Part shown: positions 15,201 through 22,345 of the stretch, piece after piece
Numbering within the stretch: position 1 is the first letter of the stretch
How the letters are laid out: every line of letters starts with the position of its first letter
Assembly (NCBI GenBank): GCA_029948255.1
Contig: JALIZF010001939.1
Coordinates: 2,647,001-2,711,000 of the forward strand
Reading direction: 5' to 3'
Origin: Telmatactis stephensoni
Lineage: Eukaryota > Cnidaria > Anthozoa > Actiniaria > Isophelliidae
Length of the DNA stretch: 64,000 bases
Position numbers and translations under genes: made by a program
Notes under the pieces: generated by a model
Told to the model about the DNA's origin: nothing
Databases searched by the model: none
The model's input: the letters and a program-made list of their open reading frames with translations, nothing else

Positions 15201-18200
15201 CAGAAATATTGACGAAAATTATTTAAAGCAAAAAAAATTTTTCCAGGAATGGAAAATAGTAGAAGTTAAGGTAACAAAATGTAGTTTTCTGGTCACCATA
15301 GAAACAAATATATACAGCTCCTCCTCCTCCTATTGCTGTTGTTCTTCTTGTTCTTCTTGTTCTTCTTGTTCTTCTTGTTCTTCTTGTTCTTCTTGTTCTT
15401 CTTGTTCTTCTTGTTCTTCTTGTTCTTCTTGTTCTTCTTGTTCTTCTTGTTCTTCTTGTTCTTCTTGTTCTTCTTGTTCTTCTTGTTCTTCTTGTTCTTC
15501 TTGTTCTTCTTGTTCTTCTTGTTCTTCTTGTTCTTCTTGTTCTTGTTCTTGTTCTTCTTGTTCTTCTTGTTCTTCTTGTTCGTCTTCTTGTTCTTGTTCT
15601 TCTTGTTCTTCTTGTTCTTCTTGTTCTTCTTCTTCTTCTTCTTGTTCGTCTTCTTGTTCTTGTTCTTCTTGTTCTTCTTGTTCTTCTTGTTCTTGTTCTT
15701 CTTCTTCTTCTTCTTCTTCTTCTTGTTACGTTCTTCTTCTTCGTCGTCGTCGTCGTCGTTGTCGTGTTGTTTATTTACCAATTGCTTTACTTCTCTTATT
15801 TCAGGAATATGTTCCTCCTGAAAAGAAGTCTGGTTTCTCGTTGTGGATAGCCTTAGCCATTGGATTAGGAATCCTTATCGTTTTTGTCATCTTGATTTTC
15901 TGTTGTGTGATTATTTTGTTACGAAAACGGTAAGTATTAATTCAAACCAGATTTCATCCATTGGCATATGACGTCACGTACACGTCCGCGCGTTCACGTG
16001 CTTTTGTTGCGTTATTGATTTGTGCAAACTAAAAGTTTACGTGCTTAACATCGTAGCTCCCTACGTAATTCTTATCCAACCAATCACGTGAAAAATCATG
16101 TGACTTGTAACTCAATGGTTTCACTTATTTCTATGTGCAAGCTATATGTGCGTCATTTACGTTCATCTTATTCGTATCGTTCGTGTATAAACTGTGTTTA
16201 CAATGGAGGAGGGAGGATCACGTGTACTCCAATATCTCTTGTAGTCTTCTTCATAGGCATTGGGTATCCTTTGGTAAAGGGAATGGGTTGAACATGTAAA
16301 GGACATGAGCTATATTTCTCTCTATATATGTGTGCCCGTATATATGCAAACAGCAAATATTTTCGTTACGTCTATTTCATACGTAATACCCAGTTATGTG
16401 TCCGTATGCAAACCGCAAATCTTTTCGTTACGTCTATTTCATACGTAATGCTTAGTTACGTGCCCGTATGTAAACGTTGCCGCGTTACTGTTACGTTACA
16501 TGAACCGAGCAATATTGCTCATTCTATAAAATTGCACAACAAATAGGCAAGAACAGGAGATATCGGAGGTACGTGAAGAGTCGTTCTTCTACCCAAATGG
16601 TCAAGGACTTCGTGCTAGTCAGAGCAACAATGGTTTTATCTACGACGAGCATGGTAACATCACACGTTTTGCTGTCGACTTTGAACAAGGGACGTGGAGA
16701 AACCTTCCCAAAGAACCAACGTCTAGCGATTACGTAGTTATTGATCAAACCAGACTATGACTGGAAATGACCTACTAATGTGCGCATGATCTACATTCAC
16801 TAAATTACTTGGAAATTAATCGTAAATTACCTGGAAATCACCTGGAAATTACCTACAAACAATTCACCTCTGTACACTGATTCTCAGTTCGTAGCTATCT
16901 CATAACTAGTATGATCTCATGACTGTTTATCACATTTAACCAAAATGTAATCAGAAAAAAAAAACACTGCGCATGCGCACTTTATGGCCGATAGTTACCC
17001 AAAAGCCTCGGAGAAATTAAAACTCTTAATATTTGTAATCAAATAGACTTACGTCCTCCGGAACCCAGGAGGTATTATGCTGTCACTCGTTTCTCACTCA
17101 CAGAAAAATTATCCCTGTTGTTTGTTCGAATTTGTTCCGGAAGTCAGAATTCATTGTGACGTCATTACATTGTCTATTGTAATTTTGTTATGCATGCTAG
17201 ATGCTGATTGGTTGAGGTGATCAGGTCGACCAATCAAAAACGATAGAAAACTTAACTTCCAGAAGTGCTACAGACAATATTCCCAGGGTTTTTTTTTTTT
17301 TTTTTTTTTTTTTTGGAAGCGAGAAACGTGACCGAATAATATCTTGGGTTCCCGAGGATGATAGATTTATATTTTCGATATAAATTCTTTATTTATATAA
17401 AAGTTCATGTTTTTTATGCTCGAAGTGTGTTGAAACAATATCAAATTGCGTGTAGACATTTTCTTTTAGTTTTCACACCTTGGTTGGCTGTCATAAGGAA
17501 AATCCCAGACATAGTTCCATATTCTTCGTAACAACAATTTTTCTGACTTCATTATCTTGTTTCAATACATTTTGCTCTATATACATAATATTCAAGTCGC
17601 ACAAGGAATCCCTAAATGATATCACTCCTACTGATCTTAAAGCTTTTTCATGAAGGTTTCATGCCTGATTTTGTATAGAGCTTAGTTTGTAGAACCAAAC
17701 TATAAACTTTAGTTTTCATGTCAAATTCTGCATGTGCAGTATAAATAAATTAAGAATGGATGTTTTTGCAATTAAATCATCATATTTTTAAAACACTTCA
17801 ACTAACCTTACACTTCAAAATTTCTAGTTGCTACTTCTAAATCACAAAGTAATAATAATTACAACATTTAAAGCAAACGAAATAGTAAAAGAATAAACTA
17901 ATATACCCAAAATTTTACATTATTATAAAGTTTAATGGAAAGTGTTTTGTTTAATAAAACCAACACTGGAATAACTAATGTCTGAGGCTTGTCGTAACAT
18001 ACTTTATAAGCAAATCACAACACACAACCGTATGTAATGTATGTAAGTGTTAAAGAGATGTCTGTAAAATATGGTAAACTTATATAGTAAAAATTTTAAG
18101 GAAATCTAAAAAAGACGCTGAAAAATATACTCAAAAGAAATTTTTAACGCTTGGATAAGAAGTATTTCAGAATTTTCTTTCCATTTAATATCTTTTCACT

Positions 18201-21200
18201 TCTTCTGTTACAATCTCGAAAAAGAGTCTCTCGAGAAACAATTTTCCTAAAAAAATTGTCGTATTTTGTGCACTATCGAAAGCTTGTTTATATCAGTCTA
18301 AATTTTAGACCACAGGAATTTGAAATGACATATATCGGTTTATCATGAATAATTCATCAGTTACTGATATGAATAATTTCAGTTTATTTTTAGGAACCTA
18401 ATGCTTCGTCTTCTTTCTTCTACAGCGCATGATTATGCATTGGAATCCGCTTTTTTATTAGATATTGCGGGCACATATTTCTAATTTTAAATCAATAATA
18501 ACATTATTGGTTATTAGAATTAATTAAATTTGTGGTTCATAGCTTGTAGTTTCTTACTTTTGTATTTCTCTGCATGCTATAGTGAGTAGCATTATACATC
18601 ATGTGTATTGTGGTGACTTCCTCTAACACTAGAATATAAATAGTTGCACGCGTTTAAACTAACGTATCATGGTTAACGTTTTTTTCCCTATTACTTGTTG
18701 TTTGATGTTTTTCTGCGTTTGTCTTTTTTGTAATTTGCATGTCCTTGTAAGATGCTTTAAAAGTCTTTATCTCTCTCTTCCTTTGTTTGTTTGTTTTTTT
18801 CTCTCTTCTTTAATTTCTTCCTTCCTTCCTTCCTTTCATTCTTTCTTTCTTTCTTTCTTCCCCTCTTTCTTTTCTTTCTTTCTTTCTTTCTCAATCTGAT
18901 TTGATAATTTATGCATGTTTTCATTTTTCTTACAGACAAAAACGGAAACTAAGAGCTGCTACAGCTGCAAGCTACGGCGGTAAGCGAGACAAGAACTGAT
19001 GTTGATTACCATGGCAACCAAATGTTACTATGGCAACTTAAGTTCCCATAGCAACGTATGCTAGTTACAATAAATGATTATTCTAAAATAATAACTGAAT
19101 GTCGGAATGCTTTTTCTGACGAGCGAGCATGCTATGTAAAAGATATTCATTCGATCAGCCGCACAGGGGGCAGGCTTAAAAGAAATTGTTAATATTATTT
19201 TCTTCTACTAACAGGCAGTACACATGTCTCACGACGAAGTTCCTTGTCAACTTTACCAAATACCAACCTACATAACGCTGAAGGGTAAGACGCAATTATT
19301 ATAATTCGTTATATACGAACGGTAGTCGGAAAGCACTCGGTCAGCTCTCGGATGTCAGTCGTTGAACGCGGCAGAAGATCGGATATGGATTGACCATAAG
19401 TCCGTATATAGCAAATACATCTAACATTTTTGGTTCAATTCTTTACCTGATGAACAATTGGATATTGGTATTTATTTATTTATTTTATTTATTTAATGAA
19501 TTCGCCCAAAGGCAGGTAAATTTACAATAGGACCCAATGCCCCCTACAAGGTAAATTACCCGACCCAACCCCTAAAAGAAAAAAAGATATAAACCCACCC
19601 ACTTACAAGCACCCCTTGCTACAAAAAAGACAACTTAATAACAAACATAAATAATAAATTATGATAATGAAACGATTCATAAGAATGTTTTCAATACGTT
19701 CCACATATGGAGCTATGGAACTTTATGATATAGTGAAGAGAAAGGGGCTCAAAAACACTAAACTGGAAATAAGGCTCACTAAGATAGAGAGCAGTAGGAA
19801 CGTATGAAACGTATTATTTGTTGTTAGGTCTAATCCAGTATGGGTTGATCCATACCAGAACTGGGGAATGACAGACGACAATGACAGGTATGTAAATACG
19901 CTCTTAAAGATTACATTGTACGAGCTTCTGACCGATAATGCCGTCCTTCCTGCTGACAGGAAGACAGACAGCTCGCAACTTCACCTTTGTTACTTTCTAG
20001 CCTCATCCGCGGGCTACTTCTTTCCTTTATTAGGTTTATTGGGTTTCCTGTGGGAACGAAACGGAAGAGCGAAGACTGGAGGCGATTCGTTTCTAGTCTC
20101 TATTTTTTAACACAGGAAGCCCAAAAATAAAATAGGAGTTGCCTGCGGAGGCTAGTTGCTTTCAAGTATAACACACGTTTACAAAAATAATTTGCTGACT
20201 CTAATTTGAGCCCGCGTTGTTCAAGGCTCTTATACTTTCATAATTTGCTGCTGGTCAGATTTGAGCCTACAGGCATCCTCATGTGTATATTATCACTTCG
20301 TCGCTTAGCAACCGTCGCGCATGCGAAAAAAGCATGCAAGTAAGTAGGGCGGAGGCCTCTGATCCTTCATCTGTCAGTTTAGTGAATGCGTACGGGGATT
20401 GTTTTTCTTTAATTTTCGTGTGCCAATTTATGTTTGAAACTGGAATTACGTACGTTGATAGATAAGAGAGGTAACTCGTGGATATATAAAGTAGGAACAT
20501 ATCCAACTTGTGGATATGTGAAGAAGCAGCATAATGTATCGCGCAGTAGTTCATGAACTGACGTGGAGTCCAATTCAAATAATTATGATACTACAAACTA
20601 CTTCTAATTTTTATCTGCTGTTTGTTATCGACAGTGATTTCCAGACTTTTAAATCGAATGGAACTTTATCGTAAGTAATATTTGTATTTGTATTCAACAA
20701 GCACAAGTAACGTCAGACATAGGGCTCATTAACAAACAGATCCTATTTTTTCGTGCGTCTATGCTCTAATAGATGCACAGATGATGTCAAAATGTGGTGA
20801 GAGCAAAAAAGTACGCCACGAGACGAAGTCAAGTAGTATGACTGTCTTCAGTTGTGTCTTCAGTACATTTTGGTGTCATCTGTGCATCTATTAGAGTACA
20901 GACTACGAAAAAATGGAATCTATTTGTTATTCATTGAAACATCTCAACCAATCACAGCGCATGTAATATAAAAACACGTCATCTGTGGGTGTGCACTGTT
21001 ACTACACACGAATCTCGACCAATCAGAGCAGACGTGATATGCCAATCAATTACTATTATTAAGCAATGCGTTACTAAGTTTATGCCGTATCTTTGTATGG
21101 CTAAGGGCCCGTTCACATGGGAGAAAGTGCCCCTACGTAGCAGGGATAACCCTTTTGTTTGTTGTCTCCCAGGAAAGAGAAAACAAAAGAGTTATCCCTA

Positions 21201-22049
21201 CTACATAGGCGCACCCTCCCTCATGCGAACCGATCCTCACCTAAATCTTTGGTAAAAATAGGTCCGCATGGCATTAAATACCTCCTGTTTTGTCTTCAAC
21301 AGGAACGGAGGGAATTACTACGGAGATTTAAAGTTTAAAACAAGTACTAATAATCCTTTGTTTGAGTCAAGGGTAAGTTTTTTGCAATGTATAAATAACC
21401 AATGAATATGATGTATACAGTAGGGATTTAGAATATCAAAGACGCAGTCGTTTGCATATTATCTGTGCTTCGATAGTTTGCGACACATCGTCTACTTGAT
21501 CTGCGTCATTGCATTTGCTTTCAGACCCGTTCACATGAAGGCGAGTTGTCCCTGGTAGCAGGGATAACTCTTTTGTTTTGTGTCTTCCAGGGAAAAGAAA
21601 ACAAAAGAGTTATCCCTGCTACCAGGGACAACTCGCCTTCATGTGAACGGGCCCTTAGAAACACTATGTGCAGACGTCTGTGACGAGTTTATATGGAAGT
21701 CTGCTATATAAGAAAACTTCAAAATCAATTATCTTATTTTTTTTCCAATAAAGTGACCAGATATTCAGTATTCTTAAAGGCATTCAACAACGAAGACTTT
21801 CAAATTGGGAATTCTAGATCTATATTGTTTTTTCTAAATCTGTTAATTGTATTCTAGGAAACCTATATGAACATTGATTTCGACAACAACGAATCGGCTG
21901 ACGTTGACCTTTCTACTGGTGATCGCATGTCTTTGAGTAGAAAGAGTGACCACACACCGTCACCTGAACCCTACGAGTCATCACCACCCACTTCTGAAAG
22001 AAATTATCAATACGAAGACCCTGATAAGTACCAGGTTACCTCGATATGA
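146..22049 (+). CDS. CDH23-like cadherin, C-terminal part of a multi-exon gene (5' end lies left of the window)
   Basis: This is a calcium-dependent cell adhesion receptor. I read about 34 exons whose phases all agree across GT..AG introns. In order they give twelve EC repeats with LDRE and DxNDNxPxF calcium motifs, a membrane-adjacent domain, one transmembrane helix and a cytoplasmic tail. The membrane-adjacent region (LVDKERAVLI ... LENITGYII ... LFHAIDPTTKKVV) resembles the one just outside the membrane in CDH23/PCDH15-type cadherins. Together with the PDZ-binding C-terminus TSI, this makes a CDH23-like protein the best family call. In vertebrates CDH23 forms tip links and binds harmonin PDZ domains; a similar role here is only inference. 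Introns are often at phase 1 in the loop before the xFxI strand and at phase 0 near strand ends, a regular EC pattern. The start codon and signal peptide are outside the window. An AATAAA at 23087 could end the transcript. Orthology to a named gene is not proven. Confidence 0.85.
266..1132 (+). other. Cadherin 1 intron without recognised features
   Basis: A G-run near 450-462; otherwise nothing coding or repetitive was recognised. Confidence 0.5.
1133..1208 (+). CDS. Cadherin 1 exon: EC-a, ATDKD strand
   Basis: Encodes IKATDKDIEDEG and LYFSLSG. The acceptor follows ttatttacag. The exon ends at phase 1 in the EC loop before the xFxI strand. Confidence 0.85.
1483..1690. repeat. Dispersed element, copy 1 (partner of 20731-20930)
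   Basis: Starts AACAAATAGATTCCATTT, then CGTGCGTCTGTACTCTAA and GATGCACAGATGACGTCA, closely matching the copy at 20731. Its right arm (ATCTATTGGAGTACAGAC) is a decayed inverted match. CCAATCAGAGCGCGCGT follows. Confidence 0.7.
1829..2176 (+). CDS. Cadherin 1 exon: EC-a end and EC-b first half
   Basis: Contains SLDRERNGSYSL, the calcium linker DVNDVSPRF and the next repeat up to FYIDRTTG. Phase 1 at both ends. The linker has DVNDV in place of canonical DxNDN. Confidence 0.88.
2461..3392 (+). CDS. Cadherin 1 long exon: EC-b end, EC-c, EC-d, EC-e first half
   Basis: The longest EC exon, 932 nt, holding almost three intronless repeats. Visible motifs are LDREYKDN, DVIDSAPYF (a degenerate linker), LDRENTTKY, DYNDNAPEF, LDREHQNF, DINDNNPKF and ITATDADIG. 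It starts at phase 1 and ends at phase 0 before gtaaaa. The open frame runs past the donor into a G-run in the intron. Confidence 0.9.
3698..3805 (+). CDS. Cadherin 1 exon: EC-e second half
   Basis: Encodes GNVTTREILNREVNDKYTL and RAVDG; LNRE replaces LDRE. 36 codons, phase 0 at both ends, flanked by tgtgcag and gtaatg. Confidence 0.85.
4099..4225. repeat. Two direct copies of a 60-65 bp element with CCAATCAGAGCGCGCGT
   Basis: Each copy has TTATTTAGAACA, CGTAYTTTG and CCAATCASAGCGCGCGT. Located in the intron after the EC-e exon. Confidence 0.6.
4450..4627 (+). CDS. Cadherin 1 exon: EC-e linker and EC-f first half
   Basis: Encodes VLDDNDHYPVF, then the EC-f strands up to ISYTIIAGNY. The donor gtaagt is strong. 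It ends at phase 1 at the loop where the LamG cassette exon may be inserted. Confidence 0.88.
4882..5553 (+). CDS. Cassette exon encoding a LamG/ConA-like domain nested inside EC-f
   Basis: One 672-nt exon, phase 1 at both ends, so inclusion or skipping keeps the cadherin frame. Its 224 residues look like a LamG-like (Laminin_G_3, concanavalin-fold) domain: an early LSLNGINAYLNFGDF strand, ISVVFWLKLDT, DKWMLVTIMW, LYFNSIVAATG, RFLVGRSNG and a closing SISSLAVEYKVID. There are three cysteines (KTCLNDLDLC and TWSC). LamG-like domains bind carbohydrates or proteins; no ligand can be read here. The acceptor (ttactatctctag) is good. The donor (cag then gttctt) is weak, which would suit regulated inclusion. 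It falls at the loop between ISYTIIAGNY and FAINDTTGDI of a single EC repeat. A separate gene is unlikely because both ends are spliced in phase. Confidence 0.75.
6128..6222 (+). CDS. Cadherin 1 exon: EC-f middle
   Basis: Encodes NAFAINDTTGDITT, STLDRETNSSFVLTVQ. Starts phase 1 and ends phase 0 at gtaagt. It joins equally well to the EC-f first half or to the LamG cassette. Confidence 0.85.
6617..6757 (+). CDS. Cadherin 1 exon: EC-f end and EC-g start
   Basis: Encodes AQDHGIPPKHSNTTV, the linker DYNDNPPVF and the first EC-g strand. 47 codons, phase 0 at both ends. Confidence 0.88.
7000..7101. repeat. GTTTT simple repeat
   Basis: Repeated GTTTT/GTTGTTTT units in an intron. Confidence 0.85.
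7326..7425 (+). CDS. Cadherin 1 exon: EC-g ATDAD strand
   Basis: Encodes VSATDADIGINSQFTY and NIFTLD; phase 0 to phase 1, donor gtaaga. Confidence 0.86.
7488..7628. repeat. Fold-back element with ~45 bp arms
   Basis: GAATGAAAGATGCAGTGC ... AAATCCCACTGAGG is answered by CCTCGGTGGGATTT ... GCACTGCATCTTTCATTC, with a loop of about 45 bp. A miniature inverted-repeat element. Confidence 0.85.
7903..8348 (+). CDS. Cadherin 1 exon: EC-g end and most of EC-h
   Basis: Encodes NTGEMKLKGKLDHETTPL, AKDRGNPSLTG, DVDDNAPVF, then EC-h with ATDIDTSKEHN. EC-h carries a two-cysteine insertion (LKCGSGCLDREKK) just before LDRE, a likely local disulfide not found in the other repeats. Confidence 0.88.
8632..8895. 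mobile_element. MITE-like element with 27-bp terminal inverted repeats
   Basis: ACAATTGCCCTATCGC and AATGACGTCAC at the left are inverted exactly at the right (GTGACGTCATT ... GCGATAGGGCAATTGT). About 260 bp, no coding capacity. Confidence 0.75.
9021..9213 (+). CDS. Cadherin 1 exon: EC-h linker and EC-i first half
   Basis: Encodes VLDVNDEAPVF and EC-i up to VYSITQGNEQ. Phase 0 to phase 1. A GACT microsatellite follows in the intron. Confidence 0.86.
9317..9570. repeat. GACT tetranucleotide microsatellite
   Basis: About 250 bp of GACT/ACTG units with GACTCACT variants, in a cadherin intron. Confidence 0.95.
9651..9865 (+). CDS. Cadherin 1 exon: EC-i end and EC-j start
   Basis: Encodes YFTLNNKTGKL, KLDREKTPLF, ATDKGDPPLS, DINDNHPKF and EYRVLE; phase 1 to phase 0. 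Confidence 0.88.
10075..10257 (+). CDS. Cadherin 1 exon: EC-j core
   Basis: Encodes NITVGTFISQINATDDDEG, FQLNKTTGEL and ELDHESTPVYQ. 61 codons, phase 0 at both ends. Confidence 0.87.
10658..10762 (+). CDS. Cadherin 1 exon: EC-j end
   Basis: Encodes AKDKGTPVLTSQ and DLNDNKPKF; 35 codons, phase 0 at both ends, donor gtgagt. Confidence 0.87.
10837..10979. repeat. Fold-back element, CGCGCGC family
   Basis: TTTTTAGTAACTTCGCCATC and its inverse near the right end. The internal AACAATAGAATTTGATTTTT is also found, inverted, in lectin-gene introns near 27285, 36018 and 42378, so this is a dispersed family. Confidence 0.7.
11099..11207 (+). CDS. Cadherin 1 exon: EC-k first half
   Basis: Encodes ATLSVGENAPAGTYVG, ASDRDTSDRIFFAIV; phase 0 to phase 1. 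Confidence 0.83.
11275..11323. repeat. Short hairpin, GGGCTTCCTGTGG family
   Basis: GGGCTTCCTGTGGG pairs with CCACAGGAAACCC. Related hairpins lie at 14138-14183 and 20041-20122. Confidence 0.6.
11474..11541 (+). CDS. Cadherin 1 exon: EC-k middle
   Basis: Encodes YFYINETTGDVWTKKVL; phase 1 to phase 0, donor gtaagc. Confidence 0.8.
11918..11971 (+). CDS. Cadherin 1 small exon: EC-k DRE strand
   Basis: 54 nt encoding DREKQSSYTFTVVASNVK. Phase 0 at both ends. It completes the LDRE motif begun by the previous exon's final Leu. Confidence 0.82.
12368..12392 (+). CDS. Cadherin 1 microexon (25 nt) in EC-k
   Basis: Encodes LDPATLAQ. Phase 0 to phase 1, flanked by aatcactag and gtaaga. It is needed to move the frame from phase 0 to phase 1, so it is probably constitutive. 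Confidence 0.65.
12533..12565 (+). CDS. Cadherin 1 microexon (33 nt) with furin-type site
   Basis: Encodes VTSASRKRRSV. RKRR followed by Ser fits the furin consensus R-x-K/R-R. Phase 1 at both ends, so it can be skipped without changing frame. The acceptor is ttgtcttttag and the donor gtaaga. It lies in the loop before the last EC-k strands, an extracellular position. Cleavage is inference. Confidence 0.65.
12637..12723 (+). CDS. Cadherin 1 exon: EC-k end and EC-l start
   Basis: Encodes YSTQKVVINIGDQNDNGPVF and the first residues of EC-l. Phase 1 at both ends. Confidence 0.82.
12890..13135. repeat. Purine-rich G-tract minisatellite
   Basis: Tandem GGGAAGAGGAGTGGGGTGG-like units on the + strand in the EC-l intron. 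Many runs of three or more G could form quadruplexes. Confidence 0.8.
13181..13227 (+). CDS. Cadherin 1 small exon: EC-l
   Basis: Encodes VSDSIKHGTKVIQVS, the strand before AHDPDSG. Phase 1 to phase 0, donor gtatgt. Confidence 0.78.
13376..13576 (+). CDS. Cadherin 1 exon: EC-l core, last EC repeat
   Basis: Encodes AHDPDSGNSSRIAYY, RFSIEKTTGWIL, FTVTAKDNFGE. There is no LDRE and no DxNDN linker afterwards; the chain passes directly into the membrane-adjacent domain. Phase 0 at both ends. Confidence 0.84.
13904..13992 (+). CDS. Cadherin 1 exon: membrane-adjacent domain, part 1
   Basis: Encodes IYILVDKERAVLISKRSPED and VRANKDLFKL. The pattern of a V/I-rich strand, xDxxRAVL and then a VRxNxDxF helix matches the region after the last EC of CDH23-like cadherins. 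Phase 0 to phase 2. Confidence 0.8.
14138..14183. repeat. Short hairpin, GGGCTTCCTGTGG family
   Basis: GGGTTCCCTGTGG pairs with CCACAGGAAGCCC. Confidence 0.55.
14386..14472 (+). CDS. Cadherin 1 exon: membrane-adjacent domain, part 2
   Basis: Encodes MLENITGYIINIDDINYN and an acidic NENGDYDYTK stretch. Phase 2 at both ends. Confidence 0.8.
14534..14941. mobile_element. MITE-like element with ~65-bp inverted termini
   Basis: CAAAACTCAATGGACAGC and ACGCTGACGCACGT at the left are matched inverted by GTGCGTCAGCGT and GCTGTCCATTGAGTTTTG at the right. About 400 bp inside a membrane-adjacent-domain intron. It holds GCGCGCTCTGATTGG. Confidence 0.8.
14984..15052 (+). CDS. Cadherin 1 exon: membrane-adjacent domain, part 3
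   Basis: Encodes TAVLFHAIDPTTKKVV and a basic KKDVLIK end. The FHAIDP element is a recognisable family motif. Phase 2 at both ends. Confidence 0.8.
15204..15270 (+). CDS. Cadherin 1 exon: membrane-adjacent domain, part 4
   Basis: Encodes NIDENYLKQKKFFQEW and KIVEVK. Phase 2 to phase 0. The next intron holds a large TTCTTG repeat. Confidence 0.76.
15337..15724. repeat. TTCTTCTTG satellite next to the transmembrane exon
   Basis: About 390 bp of near-perfect TTCTTCTTG units with shorter variants. It is intronic, ending about 80 bp before the transmembrane exon acceptor. Confidence 0.95.
15805..15929 (+). CDS. Cadherin 1 exon: transmembrane helix
   Basis: Encodes EYVPPEKKSGFS, then about 28 hydrophobic residues (LWIALAIGLGIL ... 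CCVIILL) and the stop-transfer RKR. Ends at phase 2, which both alternative tails accept. Confidence 0.88.
16547..16760 (+). CDS. Alternative terminal exon: short cytoplasmic tail ending in TRL
   Basis: Phase-2 acceptor (aacaaatag) in frame with the transmembrane exon. It encodes a 70-residue tail, starting QEQEISEVREES and ending SDYVVIDQTRL before TGA. The last three residues, T-R-L, are a class I PDZ ligand. No donor follows the stop, so this would be an alternative last exon. The polypyrimidine tract is weak. An AATAAA at 17744 may serve as its polyadenylation signal. A spurious frame is unlikely because it begins at a splice site, is open for 70 codons and ends with the same kind of PDZ motif as the long tail. 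Confidence 0.65.
16761..18935 (+). other. Possible 3' UTR of the short isoform, otherwise intron
   Basis: AT-rich sequence without coding signal. It holds a poly-T run near 17288-17314, a candidate AATAAA at 17744 and TTTC/TTCC simple repeats at 18780-18895. Confidence 0.4.
18780..18895. repeat. TTTC/TTCC simple repeats
   Basis: Pyrimidine-rich tetranucleotide runs just upstream of the long-tail acceptor. Confidence 0.85.
18936..18979 (+). CDS. Cadherin 1 long-tail exon 1
   Basis: Encodes QKRKLRAATAASYG, continuing the juxtamembrane basic region. Phase 2 to phase 1, acceptor tttttcttacag. Confidence 0.78.
19215..19284 (+). CDS. Cadherin 1 long-tail exon 2
   Basis: Encodes STHVSRRSSLSTLPNTNLHN. 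RRSS is a basophilic-kinase type site. Phase 1 to phase 2. Confidence 0.76.
19440..19827 (-). repeat. Possible inverted 3' end of a retroelement
   Basis: A TATTTATT run next to GAATTCGCCCAAAGGCAGG and about 350 bp of AT-rich sequence looks like a reversed element with an A-rich tail. I cannot name the family. Confidence 0.25.
19828..19887 (+). CDS. Cadherin 1 long-tail exon 3
   Basis: Encodes SNPVWVDPYQNWGMTDDND, a tail block with two tryptophans of the kind seen in CDH23-like tails. Phase 2 at both ends. Confidence 0.78.
20041..20122. repeat. Hairpin, GGGCTTCCTGTGG family
   Basis: GGGTTTCCTGTGGG pairs with CACAGGAAGCCC across a loop of about 55 bp. Confidence 0.55.
20635..20670 (+). CDS. 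Cadherin 1 long-tail exon 4 (36 nt)
   Basis: Encodes SDFQTFKSNGTLS. Phase 2 at both ends, length divisible by three, so it may be skipped without a frame change. Confidence 0.68.
20731..20930. mobile_element. Fold-back element, copy 2 of the 1483 family
   Basis: Arms of about 65 bp: AACAAACAGATCCTATTT ... GATGCACAGATGATGTCA against TGTCATCTGTGCATC ... GGAATCTATTTGTT. More intact than copy 1. Confidence 0.8.
21105..21230. mobile_element. Fold-back element, GGGCCCGTTCACATG family, copy 1
   Basis: GTTCACATGGGAG and AGCAGGGATAACCC, with inverted partners near 21190-21230. A closer-to-perfect copy is at 21524. Confidence 0.7.
21303..21372 (+). CDS. Cadherin 1 long-tail exon 5
   Basis: Encodes NGGNYYGDLKFKTS, then NNPLFESR. 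Phase 2 to phase 0, acceptor tcttcaacag. Confidence 0.76.
21524..21653. mobile_element. Near-perfect palindromic element, GGGCCCGTTCACATG family, copy 2
   Basis: CCCGTTCACATGAAGGCGAG and GTAGCAGGGATAACTC are followed by their inverse with a very short loop. Almost the whole 130 bp folds back. Confidence 0.85.
21858..22049 (+). CDS. Cadherin 1 last exon, long tail ending in TSI
   Basis: Encodes ETYMNIDFDNNESADVD, a Ser/Pro-rich middle (SDHTPSPEPYESSPP), and the end YEDPDKYQVTSI before TGA. The terminal T-S-I is a class I PDZ ligand, which suits a harmonin-like scaffold; the partner is inference. Confidence 0.84.
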   Translation, partial: ETYMNIDFDNNESADVDLSTGDRMSLSRKSDHTPSPEPYESSPPTSERNYQYEDPDKYQVTSI

Positions 22050-22107
22050 TCAGTACCGTAGAGACTGGAATCTACGAAGATGAAGACTTTTTTATGATTC
22101 TATGTTA

Positions 22108-22345
22108 TAAGTTACCATGTCAACTCTGACGTCGTAGAATGGTTGCTAGGTGATGATTCTCCATGCAACCATGTAAACATTGACCTCATGCAACTGAATA
22201 GTTCCTAGGTGATTCCCCATGCAACCATGTTAGCATGTCAACATTGACGTCATACAATGAATGGTTGCTAGGCGATGATTCTCCATGTGCAACCATGTTA
22301 CCATGTCGACATTGACGTTATAGAATGGTTGCTAGGTGATAAGTT
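22108..22345 (+). repeat. Tandem repeat in the 3' UTR
   Basis: About four diverged copies of a 60-75 bp unit, each with variants of CATGCAACCATGT, CAACATTGACGTCAT and ATGGTTGCTAGGTGAT. Confidence 0.75.

Noticed and set aside
15293..15933. Long open frames on both strands (Cys/Ser-rich, Leu/Phe-rich, Lys/Asn-rich)
   Set aside because: They are translations of the TTCTTCTTG repeat; only the transmembrane part at the end is real coding sequence.
16560..16576. Donor-like GAG before gtacgt inside the short-tail exon
   Set aside because: Splicing there to 18936 would shift the phase away from the clear long-tail frame.
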